Source: Alloboseaceae bacterium BT-24-1
GTDB lineage: Bacteria; Pseudomonadota; Alphaproteobacteria; Rhizobiales; Beijerinckiaceae
Length of the DNA stretch: 64,000 nt
NCBI GenBank assembly: GCA_025846845.1
Contig: JAOYTL010000003.1
Location: 372,001-436,000 of the forward strand
Direction: 5' to 3'
Of this stretch, positions 33,705 through 41,877 are shown in pieces. Within the stretch, counting starts at the first letter, position 1. The number at the start of each line of letters is the position of its first letter. The notes below the pieces were generated by a model. It was not told where the DNA came from and made no database searches. It worked only from the letters and a program-made list of their open reading frames with translations. The translations under genes and the position numbers were made by a program.

Positions 33705-34052
33705 TCACTCGGCGGCCTGGCGCGGCAGACGCGGGTTGTGCTCGGTCAGGATCGTCTCGAAGCCCTCGAACTCCGGATGGCCGAGATAAAGCGGCGTCGA
33801 CCGCGGCTGACCGGCGCTGCGATGCGACTCGCGGAACTGCTCGGACTTCGTCCAGGCGGTGAAGTCCTCCTTCGAAGCCCAGGTGGTGTGCGAGGAATAG
33901 AGGGTGTGATCCTCCTTCTCCGGGCCCTTGAGCAGATGGAAGGCGATGAAACCCGGCATCTCATCGAGGCGCGTCTTGCGCGAGGACCAGACCGTCTCGA
34001 AGGCTTCCTCCTCCCCCTTGACGACCTTGAAGCGGTTCATGGCGATGAACAT
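33705..34052 (-). CDS. hmuQ: IsdG/HmuQ-type heme-degrading monooxygenase
   Basis: A 115-residue ABM-fold protein that should cleave heme to release iron. It opens MFIAMNRFKVVKGEEEAFETVW, with the Asn of NRF at the position catalytic in IsdG-type enzymes, then MPGFIAFHLLKGPE and a Trp (TTWASKEDFTAW). The start at 34052 follows GAGGA at good spacing; the longer upstream frame crosses the regulatory region. It heads the hmuQ-hutX operon opposite hmuTUV. Family is clear; the alphaproteobacterial HmuQ/HmuD label is an inference from the heme context. Confidence 0.88.
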   Translation of the reverse strand: MFIAMNRFKVVKGEEEAFETVWSSRKTRLDEMPGFIAFHLLKGPEKEDHTLYSSHTTWASKEDFTAWTKSEQFRESHRSAGQPRSTPLYLGHPEFEGFETILTEHNPRLPRQAAE

Positions 34053-34162
34053 CGTGAAATCCTCGGCGGTTCCGGAACAGGTGATCGCGGGCGGCTCGCG
34101 CCGCTCTTGACCCTCCTTAGTAAAGCCGAATATCACCGTCAACAACGGCTCGTTAATCACTG

Positions 34163-34179
34163 TTTTGAACGGTTATAAA
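34163..34179. promoter_or_regulatory. Putative Irr (ICE) box in the divergent heme promoter region
   Basis: TTTTGAACGGTTATAAA agrees with the rhizobial iron control element TTTAGAA-N3-TTCTAAA at 12 of 14 defined positions. It lies between hmuQ (start 34052) and hmuT (start 34266). Irr acts at such sites when heme or iron is limiting. Confidence 0.65.
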
Positions 34180-34265
34180 CTGAGCCAATACTTTGGAATG
34201 ACTGTAGAGTAGGAAGCGGCCACTGCAAGGCCGCTTGCTGCGCTGCGGCGAGCCCCGAGACGCTC

Positions 34266-35237
34266 ATGCACGACCTGTCATCCTCTGCGCCAAACCCGCT
34301 CGCCGGCCTGAAGGCGAAACGCCTCGGCCGCGAGCTCGCCGCCGCGATCGGCCTCAGCGCGCTGGCCGCCCTCGGCTTCGCGGGCGAGCTTCGCTCCGGC
34401 GGCTTCATCGCCACCGCTCAGGCCCAGACCGCGGAGCGCATCGTCGCCGCCGGCGGCATCGTCACCGAAGTGCTCTACGCGCTCGGCCTGCAGGACAAGA
34501 TCGTCGGCGTCGACACCACCAGCCAGTGGCCGCCCGAAGCGCAGAAGGACAAGAAGAGCGTCGGCTATGTCCGGGCGCTCTCGGCCGAGGGCGTGCTCTC
34601 GTTGAAGCCCTCGCAGATCATCGCGGTCGAGGGCGCCGGCCCGCCCGATGCGCTCGCTTTGCTGAAGGAATCCGGCACGCCGATCACGATGATCCCGGAG
34701 GCGCTGACGCCGGAGGCGGTGGTCGCCAAGATCGCTGCGATCGGCAAGGCTGCCGGCGCCGCCGAGCCGGCACAGCAGCTCGCCGCATCCGTGAAGACAC
34801 GCTTCGATGAGCTCGACAGGCTGCGCACCGGCCTGCCGAAGCAGAAGCGCGTCCTGTTCGTGCTCTCCTTGCAGAATGGGCGCACCATGGTCGGCGGACG
34901 CAACAGCACCGCCGATGCGATCATCGCGCTCGCCGGCGGCGTCAACGCCGCGAGCGCGGTCGAAGGCTTCAAGCCGATGACAGACGAGGCGATCATCACG
35001 GCAGCCCCAGACGTCGTGCTGATGATGCGCTTCAGCAGCGCACACAACGCGACGCCCGACGAGCTTTTCGCCATGCCGGCCTTCTCGCAAACACCGGCGG
35101 CGAAGCAGAAATCCCTGATCCGGATGGACGGGCTCTATCTGCTCGGCTTCGGCCCGCGCACGCCGAATGCCGCCCGCGACCTGATGGCCGAGCTCTATCC
35201 CGAGGCCAAGGTCGCCCAGCTCTCCGCCGCGAAATGA
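34266..35237 (+). CDS. hmuT: Periplasmic hemin-binding protein
   Basis: This 323-residue protein captures heme in the periplasm for HmuUV. It has a long N-terminal region ending in a signal-like hydrophobic stretch (LAAAIGLSALAALGFAG) and a probable cleavage after TAQAQ. The mature part follows the class III binding-protein pattern: AERIVAAGGIVTEVLYALGLQDKIVGVD, a long backbone helix, and a second lobe with GGVNAASAVEGFKPMTDEAII. The stop overlaps the hmuU start (ATGA). Function follows from the gene order with hmuU, hmuV, hutX and hmuQ. Confidence 0.93.
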   Translation: MHDLSSSAPNPLAGLKAKRLGRELAAAIGLSALAALGFAGELRSGGFIATAQAQTAERIVAAGGIVTEVLYALGLQDKIVGVDTTSQWPPEAQKDKKSVGYVRALSAEGVLSLKPSQIIAVEGAGPPDALALLKESGTPITMIPEALTPEAVVAKIAAIGKAAGAAEPAQQLAASVKTRFDELDRLRTGLPKQKRVLFVLSLQNGRTMVGGRNSTADAIIALAGGVNAASAVEGFKPMTDEAIITAAPDVVLMMRFSSAHNATPDELFAMPAFSQTPAAKQKSLIRMDGLYLLGFGPRTPNAARDLMAELYPEAKVAQLSAAK

Positions 35238-36349
35238 CGCTCGCCGTGAAGCAGGCGCCGAGCGCGAGCGCGGCCGCGCTGGCTGTCCTTACCGCCGGCC
35301 ATCGACGCAAGAGCGTCATCGCCGTCTCGGCGCTGGTCGTGTTCTGCTTGCTGCTGATGCTGCTCTCGCTCGGCGCCGGCGCCTTTGCGATCGCACCCGG
35401 GCGCGTCGCCGATATCCTGTTCGCGAAGCTCGGCTTCGGGCCCGTCGATCTGCTCGACAGCCGCGAGGCGCTGGTCGTGCTCAATATCCGCATGCCGCGC
35501 CTGCTGCTCGGCGCGCTGGTCGGGGCGGCGCTCGCGATCTCAGGCGCGTTGATGCAGGGGCTGTTCCGCAATCCGCTCGCCGACCCCGGCCTCGTCGGTG
35601 TCTCGGCCGGCGCCGGCCTTGCCGCCGCCGCGACGATCGTCCTCGGCGACCGCTTCTTCCTCTCGAACTTCGCGATGAAGCTGCCCTTCGCGTTGCTGCC
35701 CTTCGGCGCCTTCTTCGGCGGCCTCATCTCGACGCTGGCGCTCTATCTGATCGCGACGCGCCAGGGCCGCACCTCGGTGGCGACCATGCTGCTCGCCGGT
35801 GTCGCTCTAGGCGCGCTCGCGGGCTCGCTCACCGGCCTGCTCGCCTTCATCTCCGACGACCGGCAACTCCGCGACCTGACCTTCTGGTCGCTCGGCAGTC
35901 TCGGCGGCGCGAGCTGGACCAAGCTCTCCGTGGTCGCCCCGATCGTCCTGCCGCTGCTGTTCGCCGTGCCCTTGCTGGCGCGCGGCCTCAACGCCCTGAT
36001 GCTCGGCGAGGCCGAGGCCTATCATCTCGGCGTCCCCGTCCAGCGCATCAAGGCGCTCGCTATCCTGCTGGTCGCACTCGCGGTCGGCGCCAGCGTCGCC
36101 TCGGCCGGCGTGATCGGCTTCGTCGGCATCGTCGTGCCGCATCTGATCCGACTCTCGATCGGGCCCGATCACCGCCTGCTGCTGCCACTTTCGGCGATCG
36201 GCGGCGCGGCCCTGCTGGTCGGCGCCGACATCGTCGCGCGCCTCGCCGTCGTGCCGGCCGAACTGCCGATCGGCATCGTCACCGCCTTCATCGGCGCGCC
36301 CTTCTTCCTCTGGCTGCTGCTGCGTCGCGGCCGGATCGCGGAGCTTTAA
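35234..36349 (+). CDS. hmuU: Hemin ABC transporter permease
   Basis: A 371-residue FecCD-family permease with about ten TM segments. Family blocks are seen: NIRMPRLLLGALVGAALAISGALMQGLFRNPLADPGLVGVSAGAG spans the first conserved region, and later GVIGFVGIVVPHLIRLSIGPDHR carries the ATPase-coupling loop. It forms a homodimer channel in the inner membrane driven by HmuV. Translation is coupled to hmuT by a 4-nt overlap; hmuV starts 3 nt after its stop. Confidence 0.95.
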   Translation: MTLAVKQAPSASAAALAVLTAGHRRKSVIAVSALVVFCLLLMLLSLGAGAFAIAPGRVADILFAKLGFGPVDLLDSREALVVLNIRMPRLLLGALVGAALAISGALMQGLFRNPLADPGLVGVSAGAGLAAAATIVLGDRFFLSNFAMKLPFALLPFGAFFGGLISTLALYLIATRQGRTSVATMLLAGVALGALAGSLTGLLAFISDDRQLRDLTFWSLGSLGGASWTKLSVVAPIVLPLLFAVPLLARGLNALMLGEAEAYHLGVPVQRIKALAILLVALAVGASVASAGVIGFVGIVVPHLIRLSIGPDHRLLLPLSAIGGAALLVGADIVARLAVVPAELPIGIVTAFIGAPFFLWLLLRRGRIAEL

Positions 36350-36351
36350 GC

Positions 36352-37197
36352 ATGGCGATCCTCGAAGCGGGCGATCTTTCCTTTGCAGTACGCAGCAGCA
36401 CTTTGGTGCGCGGCGCCTCGCTGGCGCTCGAAGAGGGTGCAACCACCATCGTCGTCGGCCCCAACGGCGCCGGCAAGTCGACACTGCTCAAGCTGCTGAC
36501 CGGTGAGCTCTCGCCCTCGCACGGCACGGTCCGTCTCGACGGCACCGCGCTGCCGCAGATTCCCGGCTGGGAACTCGCCTGCCGCCGCGCCGTGATGGTG
36601 CAGAATCAGCGCCTTGCCTTCCCCTTCAGCGTCTATGAGGTCGCCCGGCTCGGGCTCGAAGGCGTCGGCCGGGCGCAATCGCGCGCCCGCAAGGAGCAGA
36701 TCATCGCCCAGGCGCTCGAGACCGCCGGCGTCATCGGCCTCGCCGGGCGCCAGTACCAGACACTGTCCGGCGGCGAGCAGCAGCGCGTCCAGTTCGCCCG
36801 CGCGCTCTGCCAGCTCGAGGCCGGGCGCAGCGTCGCGCAGCGCCAGATCCTCTTCCTGGACGAACCGATCGCCAGCCTCGACCTCTGCCATCAACTCTCC
36901 TTGCTCGATGCGGCCCGCACCATCGCGGCGCAGGGCGCAGCCGTGCTGGTGGTGCTGCACGATCTCAACCTCGCGGTGACCTATGCCGACAGGCTGGTGG
37001 TGATGCATGAGGGGGCGATCGTCGCCCAGGGCGAGCCGGCGACGATCCTCGACGACAACCTGCTGCGCGGCGTCTTCCGTGTCTCGCTCTCCTTCAGCCG
37101 GCTGCCGCCGGCCGGCCAGCCCTTCCTGCTACCGCAGCAGCACCTGACCCCTGTTCAGCCCGGGGGCGTCGTGCCGCTGCGCGCCGCGAGCGCATAA
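36352..37197 (+). CDS. hmuV: Hemin ABC transporter ATP-binding protein
   Basis: The 281-residue ATPase energises HmuU. Walker A is GPNGAGKST, signature LSGGEQQR, Walker B ILFLDEP, D-loop ASLDLCHQ and H-loop VVLHDLNLAVTYADR. The insertion CQLEAGRSVAQRQ ahead of Walker B is a feature often seen in HmuV. It is the last gene of hmuTUV; a short GGGCGC-TCCG-GCGCCC hairpin 55 nt downstream (37253-37268) may end the transcript. Confidence 0.95.
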   Translation: MAILEAGDLSFAVRSSTLVRGASLALEEGATTIVVGPNGAGKSTLLKLLTGELSPSHGTVRLDGTALPQIPGWELACRRAVMVQNQRLAFPFSVYEVARLGLEGVGRAQSRARKEQIIAQALETAGVIGLAGRQYQTLSGGEQQRVQFARALCQLEAGRSVAQRQILFLDEPIASLDLCHQLSLLDAARTIAAQGAAVLVVLHDLNLAVTYADRLVVMHEGAIVAQGEPATILDDNLLRGVFRVSLSFSRLPPAGQPFLLPQQHLTPVQPGGVVPLRAASA

Positions 37198-37317
37198 CGG
37201 GAACCAGGCGCGACAACTTTGCGGTTGTGCACTGCGACAACAGGTCTATAGCGGGCGCTCCGGCGCCCTTCCGCCCGACCAGGCGAGCGGGCGCATCGCT
37301 GGACCATCGAGCGCACC

Positions 37318-38574
37318 ATGAACCTCCCCACCGACCGGCTTTCCTTCCCGAAGGACCGCCTCCGCGTCCTCCTGCTCGAAGGCATCAACGATTCCGCCGT
37401 CGCTGCCCTGCAGCAGGCCGGCTACACCAACCTGACGCGTCTGCCGAAGGCGCTCGACGAGGCCCAGCTCGTCGAAGCCATCGAGAAGACGCATATCCTC
37501 GGCATCCGCTCGCGCACCCAGCTGACCGAGCCTGTCTTTTCCGCCGCAAAACGCCTCTTCGCCGTTGGCTGCTTCTCGGTCGGTACCAACCAGGTCGATC
37601 TCGATGCCGCCCGCCTGCGCGGCATCCCGGTCTTCAACGCGCCCTTCTCCAACACCCGCAGCGTCGCCGAATTGACCATCGGCGAGATCGTCATGCTGCT
37701 GCGCCGGATCACCGACCGCTCGGTTTCGGCCCATGTCGGCGGCTGGGACAAATCGGCCAATGGCTCCTTCGAGGTCCGCGGCAAGGTCCTCGGCATCGTC
37801 GGCTACGGCAATATCGGCAGCCAGCTCTCCAACATCGCCGAGGCGATGGGCATGCGGGTGATCTATTACGATCACACCGACCGCCTGCGCCACGGCAACA
37901 CCGAGCCGGTCGAGAGCCTGAACGCCCTGCTCGCGGGCAGCGACGTCGTCTCGTTGCATGTGCCTGAGACGCCGGCCACGCATAACATGCTCGGCAAGGC
38001 CGAGATCGCCGCCATGCGCAAGGGCGCCTACCTCATCAACAATTCGCGCGGCACGGTCGTCGATCTCGACGCCCTCGCCGACGCGCTGAAGAGCGGACAC
38101 CTCGCCGGCGCCGCGGTCGACGTCTTCCCGAAGGAGCCGGCCTCCAATGTCGAGCGCTTCGTCTCGCCGCTGCAAGGGCTGCCCAACGTCATCCTGACCC
38201 CGCATATCGGCGGCTCGACGGAAGAAGCGCAGGAACGGATCGGCGCCGAGGTGGCGCGCAAGCTGGTCGACTATTCCGATGTCGGCTCGACCGTCGGCGC
38301 GGTCAACTTCCCGCAGGTGCAATTGCCGGCGCGCCCGGCCGGCACCCGCTTCATCCAGGTCCAGCGCAACGCGCCCGGCATGCTGCGCCGCCTCAACGAC
38401 GTCTTCGCCAGCCGCAACATCAACATCGCCGCCCAGAACTTCCAGACCGATGGCGAGATCGGCTATGTCGTGATGGAGGCCGATCCGGTCGGCGAGGCCG
38501 CGCGCGAGATCATCGAGGAGATCCGCGCCCTCGACGGCACGGTCCGCGCCCGCCTGCTCTATGAACGCGGCTGA
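37318..38574 (+). CDS. serA: D-3-phosphoglycerate dehydrogenase
   Basis: The enzyme oxidises 3-phosphoglycerate to 3-phosphohydroxypyruvate, the first step of serine synthesis. The 418-residue protein has the E. coli-type layout: substrate domain, NAD-binding domain with VGYGNIGSQL, catalytic NNSRGTVVD (Arg) and TPHIGGSTEEAQ (His), and a C-terminal ACT domain (from about residue 345, RFIQVQRNAPGMLRRLND) for serine feedback. A possible promoter upstream reads TTGTGC-N16-TATAGC (37225-37252). It stands alone; a palindromic repeat follows. Confidence 0.94.
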   Translation: MNLPTDRLSFPKDRLRVLLLEGINDSAVAALQQAGYTNLTRLPKALDEAQLVEAIEKTHILGIRSRTQLTEPVFSAAKRLFAVGCFSVGTNQVDLDAARLRGIPVFNAPFSNTRSVAELTIGEIVMLLRRITDRSVSAHVGGWDKSANGSFEVRGKVLGIVGYGNIGSQLSNIAEAMGMRVIYYDHTDRLRHGNTEPVESLNALLAGSDVVSLHVPETPATHNMLGKAEIAAMRKGAYLINNSRGTVVDLDALADALKSGHLAGAAVDVFPKEPASNVERFVSPLQGLPNVILTPHIGGSTEEAQERIGAEVARKLVDYSDVGSTVGAVNFPQVQLPARPAGTRFIQVQRNAPGMLRRLNDVFASRNINIAAQNFQTDGEIGYVVMEADPVGEAAREIIEEIRALDGTVRARLLYERG

Positions 38575-38602
38575 ACCTTGCACCACATGACCGGTCTCTA
38601 GT

Positions 38603-38701
38603 TCGTCATGGTCGCCCGTGTGGCGACCATCCCCGTCTTGAACACCCCTCTCGATCAATGACGTGAAGACGTGGATGGTCGGGACAAGCCCGACCATGAC
38701 G
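38603..38701 (+). repeat. Second palindromic repeat family, copy 3
   Basis: About 99 nt beginning TCGTCATGGTCGCCCGTGTG and ending GGTCGGGACAAGCCCGACCA followed by TGAC. The inner arms CCCGTCTTGAACACC and GTGAAGACGTGG pair. It fills the serA-GST gap. The left hairpin differs from the right one in sequence yet remains self-complementary. Confidence 0.8.
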
Positions 38702-38822
38702 GCGACGGAGAGCGGCCGCCTCGTAGGCTGTGCATTTTCGCATTTTCCTGACGCCGTATCACACATCATGATGCGACATCGCACAAGCTATCTCATCGGC
38801 ATCCAGACTTCGGAGCAAGCCG

Positions 38823-39455
38823 ATGACCCCGATCGACCTCTACACCTACCAGACCCCGAACGGCCACAAGGCCTCGATCATGCTCGAGGAAACCGGGCTG
38901 CCCTACGCCGTCAACCTCATCGACATCGAGGCGGGCGACCAGCACCGGCCGAGCTTCCTGGCGCTCAACCCGAACAACAAGATACCGGTCATCGTCGATC
39001 ACGATCACGACCGGACCATCTTCGAATCCGGCGCGATCCTGTTCTACCTCGCCGAGCGCTCCGGCGTGCTCCAACCGAACGACCCGCTGGCCCTGGGCAA
39101 GACGCTGCAATGGAGCTTCTTCCAGGCGGCGCATGTCGGGCCGATGATCGGCCAGCTCTGGCATTTCAAGGTCTTCGCCAAGGAGAAGCTGCCCTACGCG
39201 ATCGAGCGCTATGAGCGCGAGACCGCCCGCATCCTCCGCGTCCTCGACGGCGAGCTAGCACTGCGGCCCTATCTGGTCGAGGCCAGCTACGGCATCGCCG
39301 ACATCATGCTCTGGCCCTGGATCAACGCCCTGCCCAAGCTCGGCCTGAGCCTCGCCGACACCCCTCATCTGCAGCGCTGGCACGAGACGATCGCCGCCCG
39401 CCCCGCCGTGCAGCGCGGCCTCATTGTGCCGGCAATCGAACACTCCGACGCCTGA
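38823..39455 (+). CDS. Glutathione S-transferase-like protein
   Basis: A 210-residue cytosolic protein with a thioredoxin-like N-terminal domain (IDLYTYQTPNGHKASIMLEETGLPY) including the cis-Pro region NKIPVIVD and the glutathione-binding ESGAILFYLAE, followed by the all-helical C-terminal domain with YGIADIMLWPWI. The TPNGHK stretch is like the Nu/YfcG-YghU class, whose members act as disulfide reductases or peroxidases rather than classical transferases. Neighbours give no hint of substrate. Confidence 0.9.
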   Translation: MTPIDLYTYQTPNGHKASIMLEETGLPYAVNLIDIEAGDQHRPSFLALNPNNKIPVIVDHDHDRTIFESGAILFYLAERSGVLQPNDPLALGKTLQWSFFQAAHVGPMIGQLWHFKVFAKEKLPYAIERYERETARILRVLDGELALRPYLVEASYGIADIMLWPWINALPKLGLSLADTPHLQRWHETIAARPAVQRGLIVPAIEHSDA

Positions 39456-39484
39456 CCGCGCCCGGCCCGGCAGGATTTCTCGTC

Positions 39485-40408
39485 ATGGATACCCTCTTCA
39501 TCCCCCTCTCCCTCGCCGCCGGCGGCCTGCTGGCGGTGCAGGCCGGCGCCAACGCGCAATTGTCGAAGGCGACCGGCAGCCCCTTCGCCGCGACGACGAT
39601 CCAGGTTGTCCTCGCCGCCATCCTCTTGCTGATCGTCGTGATCGCGACCGGGACGAGCGCTGCTTTCGGTAGGCTTCCCGCGATACCCTGGTGGCATGCG
39701 ATCGGCGGCGTCGCGACGGCGCTCTATGTCGCCTCGACCATCCTGGTCTTCCCGCGGCTCGGTGCGGTCGTCGCGGTCGGCTTGTTCATCGCCGGCCAGA
39801 TGCTGGCCTCGCTCGGGCTCGACAGCTTCGGCCTGCTCGGCGTTCCCCAGCAGGCGCCCAAGCCCGCAACCCTGCTTGGCACGCTTGCCGTGCTGATCGG
39901 TGTGACCGCGATCGTCTTCGGCCAGAAGGGCGCAACCTGGGAACTCTCCAACTCCAAGCTCGGCTGGATGCTGCTCGCCCTCGTCGCCGGCGCGGTGCTG
40001 CCGGTGCAGGGCGCGATCAACGGCCTGCTGCGGCAGGACCTCGGCGCGCCTTTCGTCGTCGGCACGATCAGCTTCGTCGTCGCGACCCTGTCTATGATCG
40101 TGGTGCTGCTGGTGACGCTGCTGCTGATGGATGGAGCTCGGCCGCAGCTCGGCGGCCTTAAGGCGATGCCCTGGTGGGGTTGGATCGGCGCCGTCTGCGG
40201 CGCGACCTATGTCACCACCGTATTCGTCGCGATCCCTGCGATCGGCACCGCCGCGACCGTCGGCCTGACTGTCGCCGGCCAGCAGATCGTCTCGCTCTTC
40301 GTCGACCGCCATGGCTGGTTCCGCCTGCCCCAGCGCGAGATCTCGGCCCTGCGCTTTGCCGGTGTCGCGGTGCTGCTGCTCGGCGTCGCCGCGATCAAGG
40401 TCTTCTGA
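39485..40408 (+). CDS. DUF606 (YdcZ-like) DMT-family transporter
   Basis: A 307-residue inner-membrane protein made of two tandem DUF606 units of about 150 residues. Each starts with an N-terminal GxxLAVQAGxNAQLxKATGSPFAA-like segment (residues 13-37 and, as LPVQGAINGLLRQDLGAPFVVG, about 178-199) and contains a WWHAIGG/WWGWIGA loop followed by the VGLFIAGQ and VGLTVAGQ motifs. The internal repeat fits a fused pair of five-TM halves in the drug/metabolite transporter superfamily. Substrate is unknown. It follows the GST gene by 29 nt and may be co-transcribed. Confidence 0.88.
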   Translation: MDTLFIPLSLAAGGLLAVQAGANAQLSKATGSPFAATTIQVVLAAILLLIVVIATGTSAAFGRLPAIPWWHAIGGVATALYVASTILVFPRLGAVVAVGLFIAGQMLASLGLDSFGLLGVPQQAPKPATLLGTLAVLIGVTAIVFGQKGATWELSNSKLGWMLLALVAGAVLPVQGAINGLLRQDLGAPFVVGTISFVVATLSMIVVLLVTLLLMDGARPQLGGLKAMPWWGWIGAVCGATYVTTVFVAIPAIGTAATVGLTVAGQQIVSLFVDRHGWFRLPQREISALRFAGVAVLLLGVAAIKVF

Positions 40409-40420
40409 ACCTCGACAGAA

Positions 40421-40575
40421 CCCCTCCCCCTTGTGGGGAGGGGCAGGGGTGGGGGTCGCAAAGCCAGTGCGATCGGCTGGAACTGATGCATTGCCGCGAG
40501 TGCCAGCCCTCTTCTGAAATCGGTCACCAAGCGGCACCACCCCCATCCCCAGCCCTTCCCCACAAGGGGGAAGGG
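40421..40575 (+). repeat. RIME-like palindromic repeat, copy 5
   Basis: End hairpins CCCCTCCCCC-TTG-TGGGGAGGGG (40421-40443) and CCCTTCCCC-ACAAG-GGGGAAGGG (40553-40575) bound a diverged middle with GGGTGGGGGT and ACCCCCATCCC arms. It is the most divergent of the six copies and occupies the gap between the DUF606 transporter and the guanidinium exporter. Confidence 0.7.
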
Positions 40576-40627
40576 AGGAGCCAGGGCGATCAGCCCTACA
40601 CAGCTTCATTCTTCACGGAGATACGCC

Positions 40628-40945
40628 ATGTCCTGGTTGCTGCTCGCCGGCGCGGGCCTGCTCGAAATCGTTTGGGCGATCGCGCTGAAACAGGCCGGCG
40701 GCTTCACCCGTTTCTGGCCGAGCGTGATCGGCATCGTCTCGGCGATCATCAGCTTCGTCATGCTGTCGCTGGCCCTGAAGCAATTGCCGGTTGGAACCGC
40801 CTATGCGGTCTGGGTCGGCATCGGGGCGCTCGGCGTCGCCCTCGCCGGCATCGTCGCCCTCGGCGAGAGCGCCTCACCCATGCGCCTCGGCCTGCTCGCG
40901 CTGATCCTGATCGGCGTGATCGGCCTCAAGCTGGTCGAGGCGTGA
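40628..40945 (+). CDS. gdx: Small multidrug resistance family guanidinium exporter (Gdx/SugE)
   Basis: A 105-residue four-TM protein of the SMR family. It aligns closely with E. coli SugE, now known as the guanidinium exporter Gdx: the proton/substrate Glu in AGLLEIVWAIALKQ, the LPVGTAYAVWVGIGALG block and LGESASPMRLG. A single gene is consistent with the dual-topology homodimer. I looked for a guanidine riboswitch in the 52 nt between the repeat and the start and did not find a convincing one. It converges with the lysR-type gene. Confidence 0.93.
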   Translation: MSWLLLAGAGLLEIVWAIALKQAGGFTRFWPSVIGIVSAIISFVMLSLALKQLPVGTAYAVWVGIGALGVALAGIVALGESASPMRLGLLALILIGVIGLKLVEA

Positions 40946-40949
40946 GATC

Positions 40950-41852
40950 TCAACCTGCCGGCGCGCCTTTACCCTCCAGCAAGGCGCGACGCTTCCTGAA
41001 GGCGCCATAGGCGAAATCGGTGAAGGCACGGACCCGCGCGGCGGCACGCAGATCCTCATGGGTCAGGATCCAGAGCGCCGTCTCCATCTCCGGGATGGGG
41101 CGGCGCACGCAGGTCAGAGTCGGGACGCTGTCACCGAGATAGCAGGGCAGAGCGACGAGGCCGAGGCCGGCCACTGCCGCCTGCTGCATCGCGAGCAGCG
41201 AATCGGCCCTGAGCACGATCTCGCTCTTCGGCAGCTTCGCCTGCATCCAGCGCGCCACCGAGGTTCCGGCAAGCGTATCGTCCGGCCCGACCCAATAGTG
41301 CTCGGAAAGATCGGCTTGATCATGCCGCGAAAGGTATGCGGGCGCGCCGTAGATCGCGAAGGCGATCTTGCCAACCCGCCGACCAACCAGGGTCGCCGGC
41401 GGATTGTCGGCGGTCCGCAAGGCGACATCGGCATCGCGCTTGGTCAGATTGAACATCAGATTAGAGACCGCGACCTCGAGGGCGATCCCGGGATGGGCCG
41501 CGCCGAACTCGGCCAGGATCTCCGGCAGGATCGAACCCATCAGCGTGTCGGTGGCGGTGATCCGGAGCGTGCCGGAGAGGCGCAAATCCTGCCCCGCGAT
41601 CCTGCGTTCGAGCTCGGTGACGGTGCCGGAGATGCTGCGCGCCGCGGCGACGAGCTCCTCGCCTCCGGCCGTCAGCACATAACCGGTCGGCAGGCGCTCG
41701 AAGAGGCGCAGGCCCAGCTGCTGCTCGAAGGCGGCGATACGCCGCAGCACCGTCGAATGGTTGACCCGCAATTCGCGTGCGGCGCCGGCGAGCGAGCCGG
41801 CCTCGGCGACGGCGAGGACATAGCGCAGATCATCCCATTCGAGCGCGGCCAT
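40950..41852 (-). CDS. LysR-family transcriptional regulator
   Basis: A 300-residue LysR regulator with the N-terminal winged HTH (LRYVLAVAEAGSLAGAARELRVNHSTVLRRIAAFEQ in two adjoining helices) and a substrate-binding domain from about residue 92. The HTH sequence, with NHSTVLRRI, is like the group that responds to small acids or amino acids and lacks a strongly predictive ligand motif. It lies 25 nt downstream of kdsD on the same strand, so it may be co-transcribed with it. No obvious divergent target gene exists, so its regulon cannot be inferred. Confidence 0.9.
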   Translation of the reverse strand: MAALEWDDLRYVLAVAEAGSLAGAARELRVNHSTVLRRIAAFEQQLGLRLFERLPTGYVLTAGGEELVAAARSISGTVTELERRIAGQDLRLSGTLRITATDTLMGSILPEILAEFGAAHPGIALEVAVSNLMFNLTKRDADVALRTADNPPATLVGRRVGKIAFAIYGAPAYLSRHDQADLSEHYWVGPDDTLAGTSVARWMQAKLPKSEIVLRADSLLAMQQAAVAGLGLVALPCYLGDSVPTLTCVRRPIPEMETALWILTHEDLRAAARVRAFTDFAYGAFRKRRALLEGKGAPAG

Positions 41853-41877
41853 GAGCCTCCTCGCAAGGCGCTACGAG

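Noticed and set aside
40576..40627. Guanidine riboswitch in front of the guanidinium exporter
   Set aside because: Only about 50 nt separate the repeat from the start. I see one small hairpin (AGGGC-GATCA-GCCCT) but not the paired ACGR-loop hairpins or other known guanidine aptamer layout.
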